28,949 nt of DNA from a virus. The stretch spans positions 1-28,949 of IMG/VR virus record IMGVR_UViG_3300022198_003044; one strand, given 5' to 3'. Within the stretch, counting starts at the first letter, position 1. Every line of letters begins with the position of its first letter. This document shows positions 14,674-23,400 of this stretch, piece after piece. The notes beneath the pieces were generated by a model. The model worked only from the letters and a program-made list of their open reading frames with translations. It was not told the origin of the DNA and searched no databases. Position numbers and translations under genes: made by a program.

Positions 14674-17499
14674 ATGAAGATTTTCGGTACGTTACGTGAG
14701 ATTGTTGCGGCGGTATTCCGCAAAGACAGCCAAGAAATTACACTCAAACCCAATGACGGCACATACACTGGCGCGGTCGAAGTTAAGCTGCCTCCGAAGC
14801 TTAGTACCGGGGCTGCTGTTCTTGTCGCCGAAGACGTACAACAAACGCTGACAAATAAAGTACTTAGTGGTGGCGTTATTCGGGACAACTCCAGATTAGT
14901 AGATGCCGAAGTCAGGCAAGAAGGAACGGCGGGCGGTACTCCCAAGTTGAAATTCTATAAGGATGGTGCTGCTTTTAAAATTTCGATGTCAGCTCCAGTG
15001 GGACTTGGTAGTGACTATGATTTTATTCTACCAAATACTGCAGGTACTCCAGGAACTAAGTACGCCCTGGCCAATGCCAATGGTGATGGTACGACTAGCT
15101 GGGTTCGTTATGATGCCACTAACACAGGCAGCGCCCTTGTTCAACGTGATGCTTTGGGCGACTTTTCTGCCAACGTCATTACTGCTTCTTTGACAGGTAA
15201 CGTGACAGGTAACGTGTCGGGAACTGCCGCCAATGTGACGGGAACTGTAGCAATCGCTAATGGTGGTACCGGACAAACCACACAGCAAGCGGCCCTGACA
15301 GCGCTGGCCGGAACGCAAGTCTCAGGTCAATATCTCCGTTCCAACGGAACAAACACACTATTGTCGGCGATTCAAGCAGCTGATGTCCCCACACTAAACC
15401 AGAATACTACTGGTACTGCGGCCAATATCACGGCGACCAGCAATAACACACTGACAACGTTATCGTCTTTGTCACTTCCCGGCAGCCAAGTCAGTGGCAA
15501 TATCAGTGGCAATGCTGCCAACGTGACCGGCACAGTTGCTATTGGCAATGGCGGTACCGGACAAACGACAGCCAACGCAGCACTGAACGCTCTGTTGCCT
15601 AGCCAAGGAAGTAGTGCCAACAAGTACTTGAAAACGGACGGTACCAACACCAGCTGGGCAAGTGCTTCTGGCGGTGCTGGTGAAATCAACGCGGTACTCA
15701 ATTCCAGCGGTGCTGACGGTACTACGGGGTGGACAGGCACTTCTGTCGTTACTGGTAGCAACTCTCCACTCAACCCGATTGTCACTACTGCCTTTAGTAT
15801 CAGCAATGCTGCTACTACTGAAAGTAGCACATCCGGTGGCTACTACCCTTTTACTTTACCGACCGGACTTCAAAACCGGAAACTAAAAGTAGAGTTCTCT
15901 TACACCACTCCTGCTACTGACGTTTATAAAGTGTCGGTGTACAAAGGCTCGACTCGGGTAGCATTGACTACTGATACCGGCTCACCAGCTAGTACCAGCC
16001 TACCTGCTTCCGTTACTGGCGGCAAGTTTACTGCTTACTTTGATACTGACAATTCCTCCTCGTGGACAGTATCAATTACTCGCACTAGCGGGAGCACTGG
16101 CCCGATTTACGTGACCAACGTCATAGTCGGACCGGGCATCCAACCCCAAGGTGCTGTGGTAGGGGAATGGCAGAGTTATACGGGTACAATATCAGGAGGC
16201 GGAACAGCCACATTTACATACGTCAACCGTCAATGGCGACGTGTGGGAAGTAATATTGAAATATACTATGTTTTTAGCGTAACCGCAGCAGGCAGTGGGA
16301 CAAGTCGTATTAGACTGCCACTACCGCCTGGACTTAACATAAACTTAACAGCAGCAACAAATGAAACTATTGTCGGAGAATTTGCGCGATATACTGGAAC
16401 TGTCTACGAAGCCACATCAGAATTACGAATCGACTCAACTAATACATCAAGTTTAATTTTTAATAAAGTTGGAACCAATACTCAATTTGTTGGAACAGAT
16501 TTAAACAACGGCTCTACTTTTTACGCCAAAGCTACAGTACCAATCGCCGAGTGGGCCGGGTCTGGCACAGTGCAGTTGGCTCAGAATGATGTGGAGTACG
16601 CTGCGTCTACAAATGGGACTTGGGATGCCGACTCGACAGCTGCACAAACAATCTACGGCCCCGCAGGAGCACCAATTACGGGAGCTTTATCGATAGAGCG
16701 CGGTAAGGTTGTTAGGTTTCAAACTCCGATTCAACCGGGAGATAGGATAACTTTAGAAATGTCACGAGACCAAATTCGCTGGTCTGATGTTTCTTTATTT
16801 TCAGCACCAGGCGGTTACCGTGTTATCAATCAAATGAGTAACACAGCTGGTAATCTTTCCGGTGCATATATCACAATTGATAACGCTACAGATGTTTCAG
16901 TAAAATTTGTTAGGTATATGTGTGCCGCAAGCGACGACGCTCCAACGGTGGATTGGATAAACGGAACTTATTGGCGCGTCCGCAAGTCCTCCGCAGGGGC
17001 TGCTGTAGGCTTTGGACTCTACCAACCGGGCGTCTCCGCCGGATTGGTCTCGTCCAGTGGCCTCGCCGGCCGGGCCGATGGTCAGGCAGTGCCGAGTGGG
17101 TATGTGGGGGAGAATACCCCAACAGTTACATCATCTGGAAACGCTACATTTTCTAGCGGCTCTGCTCAAAACTTAGTTCAACTAACTAGTTTGCCTGCGG
17201 GTGTGTGGATGCTTTACGCTAGTGTTGAGTTTTTAAACTCGTCAGCAATAGTGGCCGGAGGCGTAGCATTTAGTATTACTACAACAAGCAGTACTGTTTC
17301 ATCCTTTCCTGATTACAACACCACAAGAATTTGGTCGGCTTTGTCAAATACCCAAAGTTCATTTGCTGCCTCAACTGCCCCACTTTATATAAATTCGTTA
17401 ACAAGTACCGGGCCTTATTATGTTACTGCTCAACTTTTAGGGTACTCTTCAGGTTCATGTGTAGGGCGGGCTAGATTGTTGGCAGTTAGAATCGCCTAA
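14674..17499 (+). CDS. Large modular tail fibre / receptor-binding protein
   Basis: A 941-aa fibre. Residues 1-170 are an N-terminal region with an LTNKVLSGGVIRDN-type linker. Two copies of a shaft module, TGNVSGTAANVTGTVAIANG and NISGNAANVTGTVAIGNGGT (each followed by GQTT-AAL-AL), lie at about 173-210 and 272-312. A beta-sandwich resembling a carbohydrate-binding domain spans ~338-487, then GIQPQGAVVGEWQSYTG (489-505), a linker often preceding fibre tip domains. Two further beta domains follow, and the tip starts near 805 with AVPSGYVGENTP and contains LTSLPAGVWMLYASVEF, a pattern seen in receptor-binding ends. Parts of the distal DNA (about 16180-16560 and 17100-17480) are AT-richer than the shaft, suggesting exchanged tips. 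AAAGGAAAGG (14656-14664) supports ATG 14674. A terminator follows. Confidence 0.87.
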   Translation: MKIFGTLREIVAAVFRKDSQEITLKPNDGTYTGAVEVKLPPKLSTGAAVLVAEDVQQTLTNKVLSGGVIRDNSRLVDAEVRQEGTAGGTPKLKFYKDGAAFKISMSAPVGLGSDYDFILPNTAGTPGTKYALANANGDGTTSWVRYDATNTGSALVQRDALGDFSANVITASLTGNVTGNVSGTAANVTGTVAIANGGTGQTTQQAALTALAGTQVSGQYLRSNGTNTLLSAIQAADVPTLNQNTTGTAANITATSNNTLTTLSSLSLPGSQVSGNISGNAANVTGTVAIGNGGTGQTTANAALNALLPSQGSSANKYLKTDGTNTSWASASGGAGEINAVLNSSGADGTTGWTGTSVVTGSNSPLNPIVTTAFSISNAATTESSTSGGYYPFTLPTGLQNRKLKVEFSYTTPATDVYKVSVYKGSTRVALTTDTGSPASTSLPASVTGGKFTAYFDTDNSSSWTVSITRTSGSTGPIYVTNVIVGPGIQPQGAVVGEWQSYTGTISGGGTATFTYVNRQWRRVGSNIEIYYVFSVTAAGSGTSRIRLPLPPGLNINLTAATNETIVGEFARYTGTVYEATSELRIDSTNTSSLIFNKVGTNTQFVGTDLNNGSTFYAKATVPIAEWAGSGTVQLAQNDVEYAASTNGTWDADSTAAQTIYGPAGAPITGALSIERGKVVRFQTPIQPGDRITLEMSRDQIRWSDVSLFSAPGGYRVINQMSNTAGNLSGAYITIDNATDVSVKFVRYMCAASDDAPTVDWINGTYWRVRKSSAGAAVGFGLYQPGVSAGLVSSSGLAGRADGQAVPSGYVGENTPTVTSSGNATFSSGSAQNLVQLTSLPAGVWMLYASVEFLNSSAIVAGGVAFSITTTSSTVSSFPDYNTTRIWSALSNTQSSFAASTAPLYINSLTSTGPYYVTAQLLGYSSGSCVGRARLLAVRIA

Positions 17500-17522
17500 T
17501 CTCTCTCCCACTAGAAGTAAAG

Positions 17523-17561
17523 ACACCCCAGGAGCACACGCCTCTGGGGTGTTTTCTTTTT
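17523..17561 (+). terminator. Rho-independent terminator after fibre cluster
   Basis: A perfect 9-bp stem ACACCCCAG/CTGGGGTGT (17523-17531/17544-17552) with a 12-base loop is followed by TTTCTTTTT. It lies 23 bases after the stop of the large fibre gene. Confidence 0.92.
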
Positions 17562-17569
17562 CTAGCGCA

Positions 17570-17598
17570 TTGACACCCAGCCTCCACTATGACACAGT
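17570..17598 (+). promoter_or_regulatory. Candidate promoter for lipoprotein/neck gene block
   Basis: A perfect TTGACA (17570-17575) is followed after 17 bases by CACAGT (17593-17598), a poor -10, but TG at 17590-17591 gives an extended -10 element. Its place right after a strong terminator supports it. Confidence 0.5.
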
Positions 17599-17616
17599 AC
17601 TTGTCGGAGGTGTCCT

Positions 17617-18474
17617 ATGCTACGACTAGTAACTCTCCTTTTTTCCCTTCTTTTCCTAGGCTGTGGTGATGCTCTCAATGCCGTATACCGAGAACAGCTA
17701 CAAGAAAAGTACGACTCCAAGCTCGCTGAACTCCACGAGAAAACTAAAGACAACATCGGCGGCTGGCCCAGTGACATTGACTGTGACGCTGCTCTGTGGG
17801 CTGGCGTAGCTCGTGCTGCCGGAGCTGACTGGGTTGTCGTTTCCGCTGCCCTAGCTCCCGACGGTCGGCCCACTCGCCGCCCCTACGCCGACTGTGAGAT
17901 ACCTCACGAGTCTCGTACCACCACCAGTAACGACATGATAACAGGCATCATCCTAGGTCTTGTCGAAGAAAAAAATGTTCCTGCCCTCCACGCCCTGTGG
18001 CAGTACGGCTACGAACGAAGCTGGATAATGGGTTACCCAGAGTGGTTTGCAGCCCGTGTCTACCTCCGCCCCAACGGCGTGGCTCTCATTGCTCGCGGCC
18101 TCTATAGACTCTCTGACGGAAACATCAATTATCTCATGAGGATTTCTCCTGTCCTCTACGGACCCACCGACGCCGACTACGCCACACACCTTACCCTGCT
18201 TTCTCGTCTTATCCAAAAGAAAGTCGGAGGTCCCAGCTACGGTACTGACATTGCTGAACTAATCCTTTCCAAGGTACACTACAGAGATGCTCTGGCTCAG
18301 GCCCTAGCCGGCAACAGTCACATCTCAGCAGCATTGCTCCTAAATGACTACGAGTCCCCGTCCTATGTCCGAGGTCACGAGAACTACCAGCTAGTCCACT
18401 GGCTTCTGGCAGCTCGTATCACCCTGGACAACAAGTCATGGCTTGACAAGTCCCCGATTAGTATGTTACCTTAA
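17617..18474 (+). CDS. Phage lipoprotein of unknown function
   Basis: A 285-aa protein with a classic bacterial export start: short positive end, hydrophobic core and lipobox FLGC at 13-16 (MLRLVTLLFSLLFLGC), so C16 is probably lipidated. The mature part has a coiled helix (YREQLQEKYDSKLAELHEKT), a CDAALWAG segment, then TSNDMITGIILGL and YGYERSWIMGYP. I recall a similar layout (CD..L, a SRDM-type motif with following Gly/Leu residues, YG....W.MG) in other uncharacterised phage proteins, where function is unknown. Possible roles are superinfection exclusion or envelope remodelling at lysis, given the XhlA-like gene next to it; neither is shown. It is the only gene here with a clear export signal. 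It follows a terminator and a candidate promoter. Confidence 0.65.
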   Translation: MLRLVTLLFSLLFLGCGDALNAVYREQLQEKYDSKLAELHEKTKDNIGGWPSDIDCDAALWAGVARAAGADWVVVSAALAPDGRPTRRPYADCEIPHESRTTTSNDMITGIILGLVEEKNVPALHALWQYGYERSWIMGYPEWFAARVYLRPNGVALIARGLYRLSDGNINYLMRISPVLYGPTDADYATHLTLLSRLIQKKVGGPSYGTDIAELILSKVHYRDALAQALAGNSHISAALLLNDYESPSYVRGHENYQLVHWLLAARITLDNKSWLDKSPISMLP

Positions 18475-18506
18475 GCACATACCATTCTCAACGGGGGCCT
18501 CATGCC

Positions 18507-18728
18507 GTGGACGAGAGACAACTCCAAGAACATTTAGACAGTAGATTCGATGGCTTGGACCGCAAACTCGAACGAGTTGAGGCTAAGCTAGACAATCACT
18601 TGGAACGTCTTTCTCGGGCAGAGGCCTCCATCGAGTGGCTCAAGGGCAACGTCAAAATTGTCACCACCATTATTCTGACCGTGGCGGGATTCCTAGCCGC
18701 GTCACTGTTCAACATACTAGGGAAGTAA
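18507..18728 (+). CDS. XhlA-like membrane protein (putative lysis accessory/holin)
   Basis: A 73-aa protein with a coiled-coil N-terminus (FDGLDRKLERVEAKLDNHLE) and a single C-terminal membrane helix around residues 50-69 (IVTTIILTVAGFLAASLFNI). This layout, with the E-x-x-I-x-WLKG sequence before the helix, is that of hemolysin XhlA-type proteins, which act with phage holins and endolysins at the cytoplasmic membrane. It could equally serve as the holin itself. The start is GTG 18507 with GGGGG about 8 bases upstream; an ATG at 18502 is in another frame and stops after 11 codons. It sits between the lipoprotein and a small acidic protein. Identity is by topology and short motif, so moderate. 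Confidence 0.65.
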   Translation: MDERQLQEHLDSRFDGLDRKLERVEAKLDNHLERLSRAEASIEWLKGNVKIVTTIILTVAGFLAASLFNILGK

Positions 18729-18732
18729 CACC

Positions 18733-19002
18733 ATGAAATTAAAGAAACTAAAGATGCCCCCCAAGGCGGAAATCAGCGCCGACGAACTAGACATGGGCCC
18801 GATGGGCGACATGGAAGGTGAGATGGCCGGAGAGACCGAAGGAGAGACAGGCGAAGCACCTGAAGCTCCCGCTCCTGACATGCTGGCCGATGTTTCCGAC
18901 GACGAGCTTCTAGCCGAACTCAAAAAGCGCGGCCTCATGGGCAAGCTCGAAGGTGAAGGCGAAGGCGAAGAAGAGTCCGAAGACGAAGAGTACATGGTCT
19001 AG
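18733..19002 (+). CDS. Small acidic protein
   Basis: An 89-aa protein, unrecognised. After a basic start (MKLKKLKMPPKAE) it is very acidic and low complexity, with Met/Gly/Glu runs (GDMEGEMAGETEGETGEAPE), a short helix VSDDELLAELKKRGLMGKLE, and a tail of Gly-Glu repeats ending in EEYMV. Such proteins are mostly disordered. A DNA-mimic or assembly-partner role can be imagined but is not supported by anything specific. It lies 4 bases after the XhlA-like gene and 10 bases before the adaptor gene, so it is part of the same operon. The repeat-rich DNA makes length variation between relatives likely. Confidence 0.6.
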   Translation: MKLKKLKMPPKAEISADELDMGPMGDMEGEMAGETEGETGEAPEAPAPDMLADVSDDELLAELKKRGLMGKLEGEGEGEEESEDEEYMV

Positions 19003-19012
19003 GACTTGAGCC

Positions 19013-20008
19013 GTGGCGCGTAAACTATACACAGTAAAAGAACTAGCCGACTCGGTAAGGTCACGAATTGACGAACTAAATCGTGACACCATCGACGACG
19101 CCAGAGACATACTTCCCGCCCTGAACCGGGCCTTGGAGTATGCTGTAGACATTTACGCCCGGCAGTATCCAGACCCGTACATTACTTCGACCACGATACC
19201 GCTAGTCCAAGGCACCACAGACTACACCCTTCCCGAAGACGCGTACGAGGACAGAGTCGTCAAAGTAGACCTCCTTTACAGCGGCACCTTTACTTACCAA
19301 GACTTGATTCGCATCTCCTACCGCGACATAGCCAATTACGAGACTGGCACCAACACCACTGAGCCTTATTACTACGCTGTAGTGGGCCGAAGTATCAAAG
19401 TCGTTCCTACTCCCAGCGGCGATTCTTCCATTAGAATCTGGTACGTTAAGAACCCCGACGAATTAGTACTGCCCCAAGGCCGCATCACAGTTGTCAATGA
19501 TAGTAATCAATACTTGATTGTAGACAATGTAGGCGGCGACATCAGCACTGAAAGTGACGAGCTATCAAACTACATTAACGTAGTCAATTCTCGCACTGGT
19601 GAAGTTCGCGGAACCTTTCAAGTCGCGTCTATAGACGATGGGCGCATTTATATTAGAACCACTCCGACCGGTGGACGTACTGAAGTACTGGGCCGGCCAC
19701 TCTTGTCCAGTCTTGTCGGCGTAGGCATCAAGTCCGATGATTACATTTGCCTAGCTACTGGCACTTGTGTCCCGTATCTAGCCTCACCCACATCGAACTT
19801 TCTCATACAGTTTGCTGTAGCAGAATTGTCTCGGCAGTTAGGACTCAACAGCATCGAGGAAGAACAAGTACTTGACAAGTTCGAGAAGCAAGTCAAGACC
19901 ACGTGGTCTGGACGTGAGCCTACAGCTCGCATCAAAAAACGCAGCGTAGCCTTTGGTACGACAGCAAGAGCCTGGCCTCTCAGGCAAAAAGGCGGAGATA
20001 ATCCGTAA
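19013..20008 (+). CDS. Head-tail adaptor (P22 gp4/T7 gp11-like)
   Basis: A 331-aa neck protein. The N-terminal ~60 residues (LYTVKELADSVRSRIDELNR then ILPALNRALEYAVDIYARQY) form the helical bundle typical of phage adaptor/gatekeeper proteins that dock under the portal. Next come beta segments with TTDYTLPEDAYEDRVVKVDL and PYYYAVVGRSIKVVPTPSGD, features shared by adaptor proteins, then a longer insertion with GTFQVASIDDGRIYIRTTPT, and a helical, basic C-terminus (KTTWSGREPTARIKKRSVAF). The protein is longer than P22 gp4 (about 166 aa), nearer T7 gp11 plus an extra domain. The start is GTG 19013 with AGGA upstream. Its stop overlaps the next ATG. Its place before the giant nozzle-type gene supports the call. 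Confidence 0.75.
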   Translation: MARKLYTVKELADSVRSRIDELNRDTIDDARDILPALNRALEYAVDIYARQYPDPYITSTTIPLVQGTTDYTLPEDAYEDRVVKVDLLYSGTFTYQDLIRISYRDIANYETGTNTTEPYYYAVVGRSIKVVPTPSGDSSIRIWYVKNPDELVLPQGRITVVNDSNQYLIVDNVGGDISTESDELSNYINVVNSRTGEVRGTFQVASIDDGRIYIRTTPTGGRTEVLGRPLLSSLVGVGIKSDDYICLATGTCVPYLASPTSNFLIQFAVAELSRQLGLNSIEEEQVLDKFEKQVKTTWSGREPTARIKKRSVAFGTTARAWPLRQKGGDNP

Positions 20009-20262
20009 TGGCTAGCGTCAAAGACTTGAAAGAACGAATGCCTGCCAACAAACCTCGTAGAGCCAACGACGGTGAGCACGACTATATCGTCAAAGCCAAA
20101 GTGGGCGACAAGGAAAAGCTGATTCGCTACGGCGATGCCGACATGCCCAATCACCCAGACGACCCCAAAAGACGCAAAGCTTTTCGTGACAGACACAACT
20201 GCGACGAAAAGAAAGACAAGTTGACAGCGGGATATTGGGCGTGCCGAAGCCCAGCATGGTGA
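20008..20262 (+). CDS. Conserved small phage protein with HNCD...YWAC motif
   Basis: An 84-aa protein that I recognise as a widespread uncharacterised phage family by IRYGDADMPNHPDDPKRRKA, FRDRHNCDEKKDK and LTAGYWACRSPAW. Family relatives share the RHNCD and YWxCR patterns. H185-type metal binding is not provable, but the His-Cys and Cys pair could bind zinc. The function of the family is unknown; members usually sit in structural gene clusters. ATG 20008 overlaps the adaptor stop by one base (TAATG), implying coupled translation. Confidence 0.7.
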   Translation: MASVKDLKERMPANKPRRANDGEHDYIVKAKVGDKEKLIRYGDADMPNHPDDPKRRKAFRDRHNCDEKKDKLTAGYWACRSPAW

Positions 20263-20296
20263 GTAATATCAAGTAGTTATAGGAAAGAACAAGACA

Positions 20297-20443
20297 ATGC
20301 CACTGAAAAAAGGTAAGAGCGATAAAGTAGTCAGTAGCAATATCAAAAAGCTCATGGCCGAGGGGTACCCTAGGGCCCAGAGCATCGCAATCTCCCTGGA
20401 ATCAGCTGGAAAAAGCAAGAAACCCAGCAAGAAAAAAGGGTGA
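20297..20443 (+). CDS. Small basic conserved phage protein (48 aa)
   Basis: This short gene encodes MPLKKGKSDKVVSSNIKKLM, continues with AEGYPRAQSIAISLESAGKS and ends in a Lys-rich tail. I recognise the pattern PLKKGKS-KVxSxNIxxLMxxGxPxxQxIAIxLxxAG as a very common tiny phage protein of unknown function, usually near structural or packaging genes. AGGAAAG lies 9-15 bases upstream of ATG 20297. It ends 24 bases before the giant gene. The sequence match makes it a real gene despite its size. Confidence 0.8.
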   Translation: MPLKKGKSDKVVSSNIKKLMAEGYPRAQSIAISLESAGKSKKPSKKKG

Positions 20444-20467
20444 CTTTGCTCCCTAAGGAACCTCACC

Positions 20468-23400
20468 ATGCCCTTACAATTTACGACCGTAGAGGAACCA
20501 TCCTTTGACCGAGGCATCGATGCCAGGTCTGCTGAGAATCAAATCAAAGCAGGCTTTGCCCGAGACCTTGTCAATGTCGATATCGTCGAGAGTCGCATTA
20601 GAAAGCGCAAGGGCTACAGCTCTCATGCCGGCAACATTCCAGTACGTGTCCTCAAGCTGACGCAAACTAATGGCAGTCCAGACAGCGTTACCTTCACCCT
20701 TGATTCTAGCATCGACCTGACTCGTGTGACCCCCGGCCCCATTATGGTGTACGGGAAAAGCAGTAATATAGCATCAGGCACCGGCCCGTTTACTACTGCC
20801 GGCAACAGCAACAAATATTACTCCTCGTGGACTAGCAACCTCCGCAAAGCCTACAACACCGGCACTGGCACCATCACGGCTCCTTTTACTGAGCACGCGA
20901 TTGACAGTGTTGACATGTTTGTGGGCCAAGCTCTTTCTACTTCAACGGTGAACTTATCTGGCGAGACTATTTTCCCCGACAGCATTACAATCGACAATAC
21001 TACCAAAGACATTACCGCCGATTACGTCAACAATACCGGCAGTATACGGCAGACGTTTTTGTACTACAAAGACCAAACCGCAGTAGGCGGACAATCTTAT
21101 GTATTCCCACAATCGCCCGATACCTTTACTATCGCAGCAAATGACACTGACGTAATAACAGTACCAGCAGCAACCCATAATCTCGACAACTACAACATTG
21201 TCTATCAACTATATCAAAATGTTAGTGGAAACTGGGAACAAGTAAAGCCTGATTTCTTTCGTGTCAATAGCGCCGACGGTGAAGTAACAATAGGAATTAC
21301 AAACGGAACTTCTAGTCCCATTGACTACAAAGTAATTTTGTCCTCAACTCCGTTGTCTCAAACTAGGTCTGTTGCCATCGAGTCCGGTGGTCCGATTGAA
21401 AACACCAATAGCACCAGGTCCGTAGTAATACCAGACATTGAATCACCCTTCCTTTTCTTTAGCGTATACCGGACAAAAGCAGACGGCGACAACGTCAACC
21501 TACTAGAAGAAGTATTAGTCAACAACTCCTTGTACAATGATGTCACCAAGGAATGGACGCTGGGTTGGACTCCGGGCGGTCCTGATGACCAAAACTTTTT
21601 CATATATTACCAGTATGGTTCAGTAAGAACTAACGAAATTACTGTAACAGATTCAGTAACAAATAACGCCACTGACAGTATTCCGCAGCTAGTCATCTAT
21701 GGACTAGACCACAAGACTGCTTACGGCGATGAGAAAAAAGTAGGAACTCGGGGATGGGTCACTCACCTGGACTCATACCGCTCCCCGACTACAGCGCACA
21801 TCGTAGCGGGCTTGGGCGGCAATCTTTTCTCTGCCCTAGTCCCCAGCGAAGCTCCGGCACCAATTATGCTCCCGACGTGGTTTGCATCGCTGAATCAACG
21901 CATTGGGACTTCTCAGACCATCGGCCCGGCTTTCTACGAGGCCAGTTCAATACCGGTAAACAACAAAAGAACTCGGGGCTATTACACCTTTACTGGTGGA
22001 CTCTTTCACTGGGCCAAAGTTTCTGGTGTAGAGTATCAAGTATCCGGTACTTGGGCCGGATATACTAAGTACACACTCAAGACTCCCAATGGTGCTAGAG
22101 ATGGCGCAGCACCTATAGTAGCAGGCGACCAGCTCACCATTGAAAAAATGTCTCATAGTAGACACAACGGCACCTTTGAGGTTGTTCACGTTGACGACAC
22201 TGGTATCGGTGGGCCCGGCGGCGAGTTAGTGCTATACGTCAAAAACTCGAAGTTGGCTACTACCGACTACAATGACACCAATACTTCAGGCCGAGGCGGG
22301 GTGTTCTCAGACCGCATCACGCTGCAACAAGCCAGTCCTTTTCTGGCAGGTGACAAGCTTCTTTCGTCGAGCTGGGGCGAAGAAACAAACATCACAGTAT
22401 ACAAAGACTCTCAGACTGAAGTACTAGTACTGGACCAAAACGGTAACGTACTACCTTCGTACACCGGTAATATCATTCCCGTAATTTCTACGGACGGGTT
22501 TCCTGCTGCCGGCAATATTGTTATCGGCGCGAATACTTATGCCTACACCAGTAAAACAGCTACGAGCTTTACTGTTGCCTCGTCGGTTACTGTCAACAGT
22601 GGCGACAAAGTGTACACCAAAGAAGTGTGGGTAAACCAGTGTTTCAATTACCAGTTCTTGAACTCTGGTCTTTTCTTGGCCGGTCAAAGAACCTCTGCTA
22701 CGGTAAACTTGCGAAGTCTCAACGGTAGTATTGCCAACCTCAATATCGTAGCCGGTGACGTACTTCATTACTCTGAACTAGACCGGGAAGTAGTGGTAAC
22801 AAGTGTCGATGCTGTCAACAACAAAGTGACTCTGGACGAAAGCATTACGTGGTACGACAATCAATCGCTACCCCCTAGCTTTTCTGTATCACGGAGATGG
22901 TTTCCTGTCGAAACTCCAGTTCCCAGCATCTCAGACAATCTGCTCAAGTCCACAGTAGTACGGCACTTTTCTGCATTGCCCTATGACAATCAACCCTTCC
23001 TTCGTTCAGCCATGGTACAAAATAACATGTACCTTACCAACGGCTTTGACGAAGTGTACAAGTACGACGGGGCCAATCTTTACCGCGCCGGCATGATACC
23101 TTGGCAGCCAGGACTCTTTAGCGCCACAGAAAACGTAGCAGGCGGCGGCATACCGCTGGCAGCAGTGTCCTTAGAAAGTCCTGAGATTGTAGACAAGACC
23201 ATTAAAGTAGCTCCAGCACAAGGAGCTAAAGTCAAAGTCGGCGACATTCTCAGAGTTACTTTTTCCAACGGCACAACCCAAGACTTGACGGTATCAGAAA
23301 AGAAAACGGTAGGGGCTACGTCAACCGTAGCTGGCGATGATTACTTGTCTTTTGCCGAAGTCTTTGCTCCGCCGACAGGAGCAACTATCACGTCCTTACT

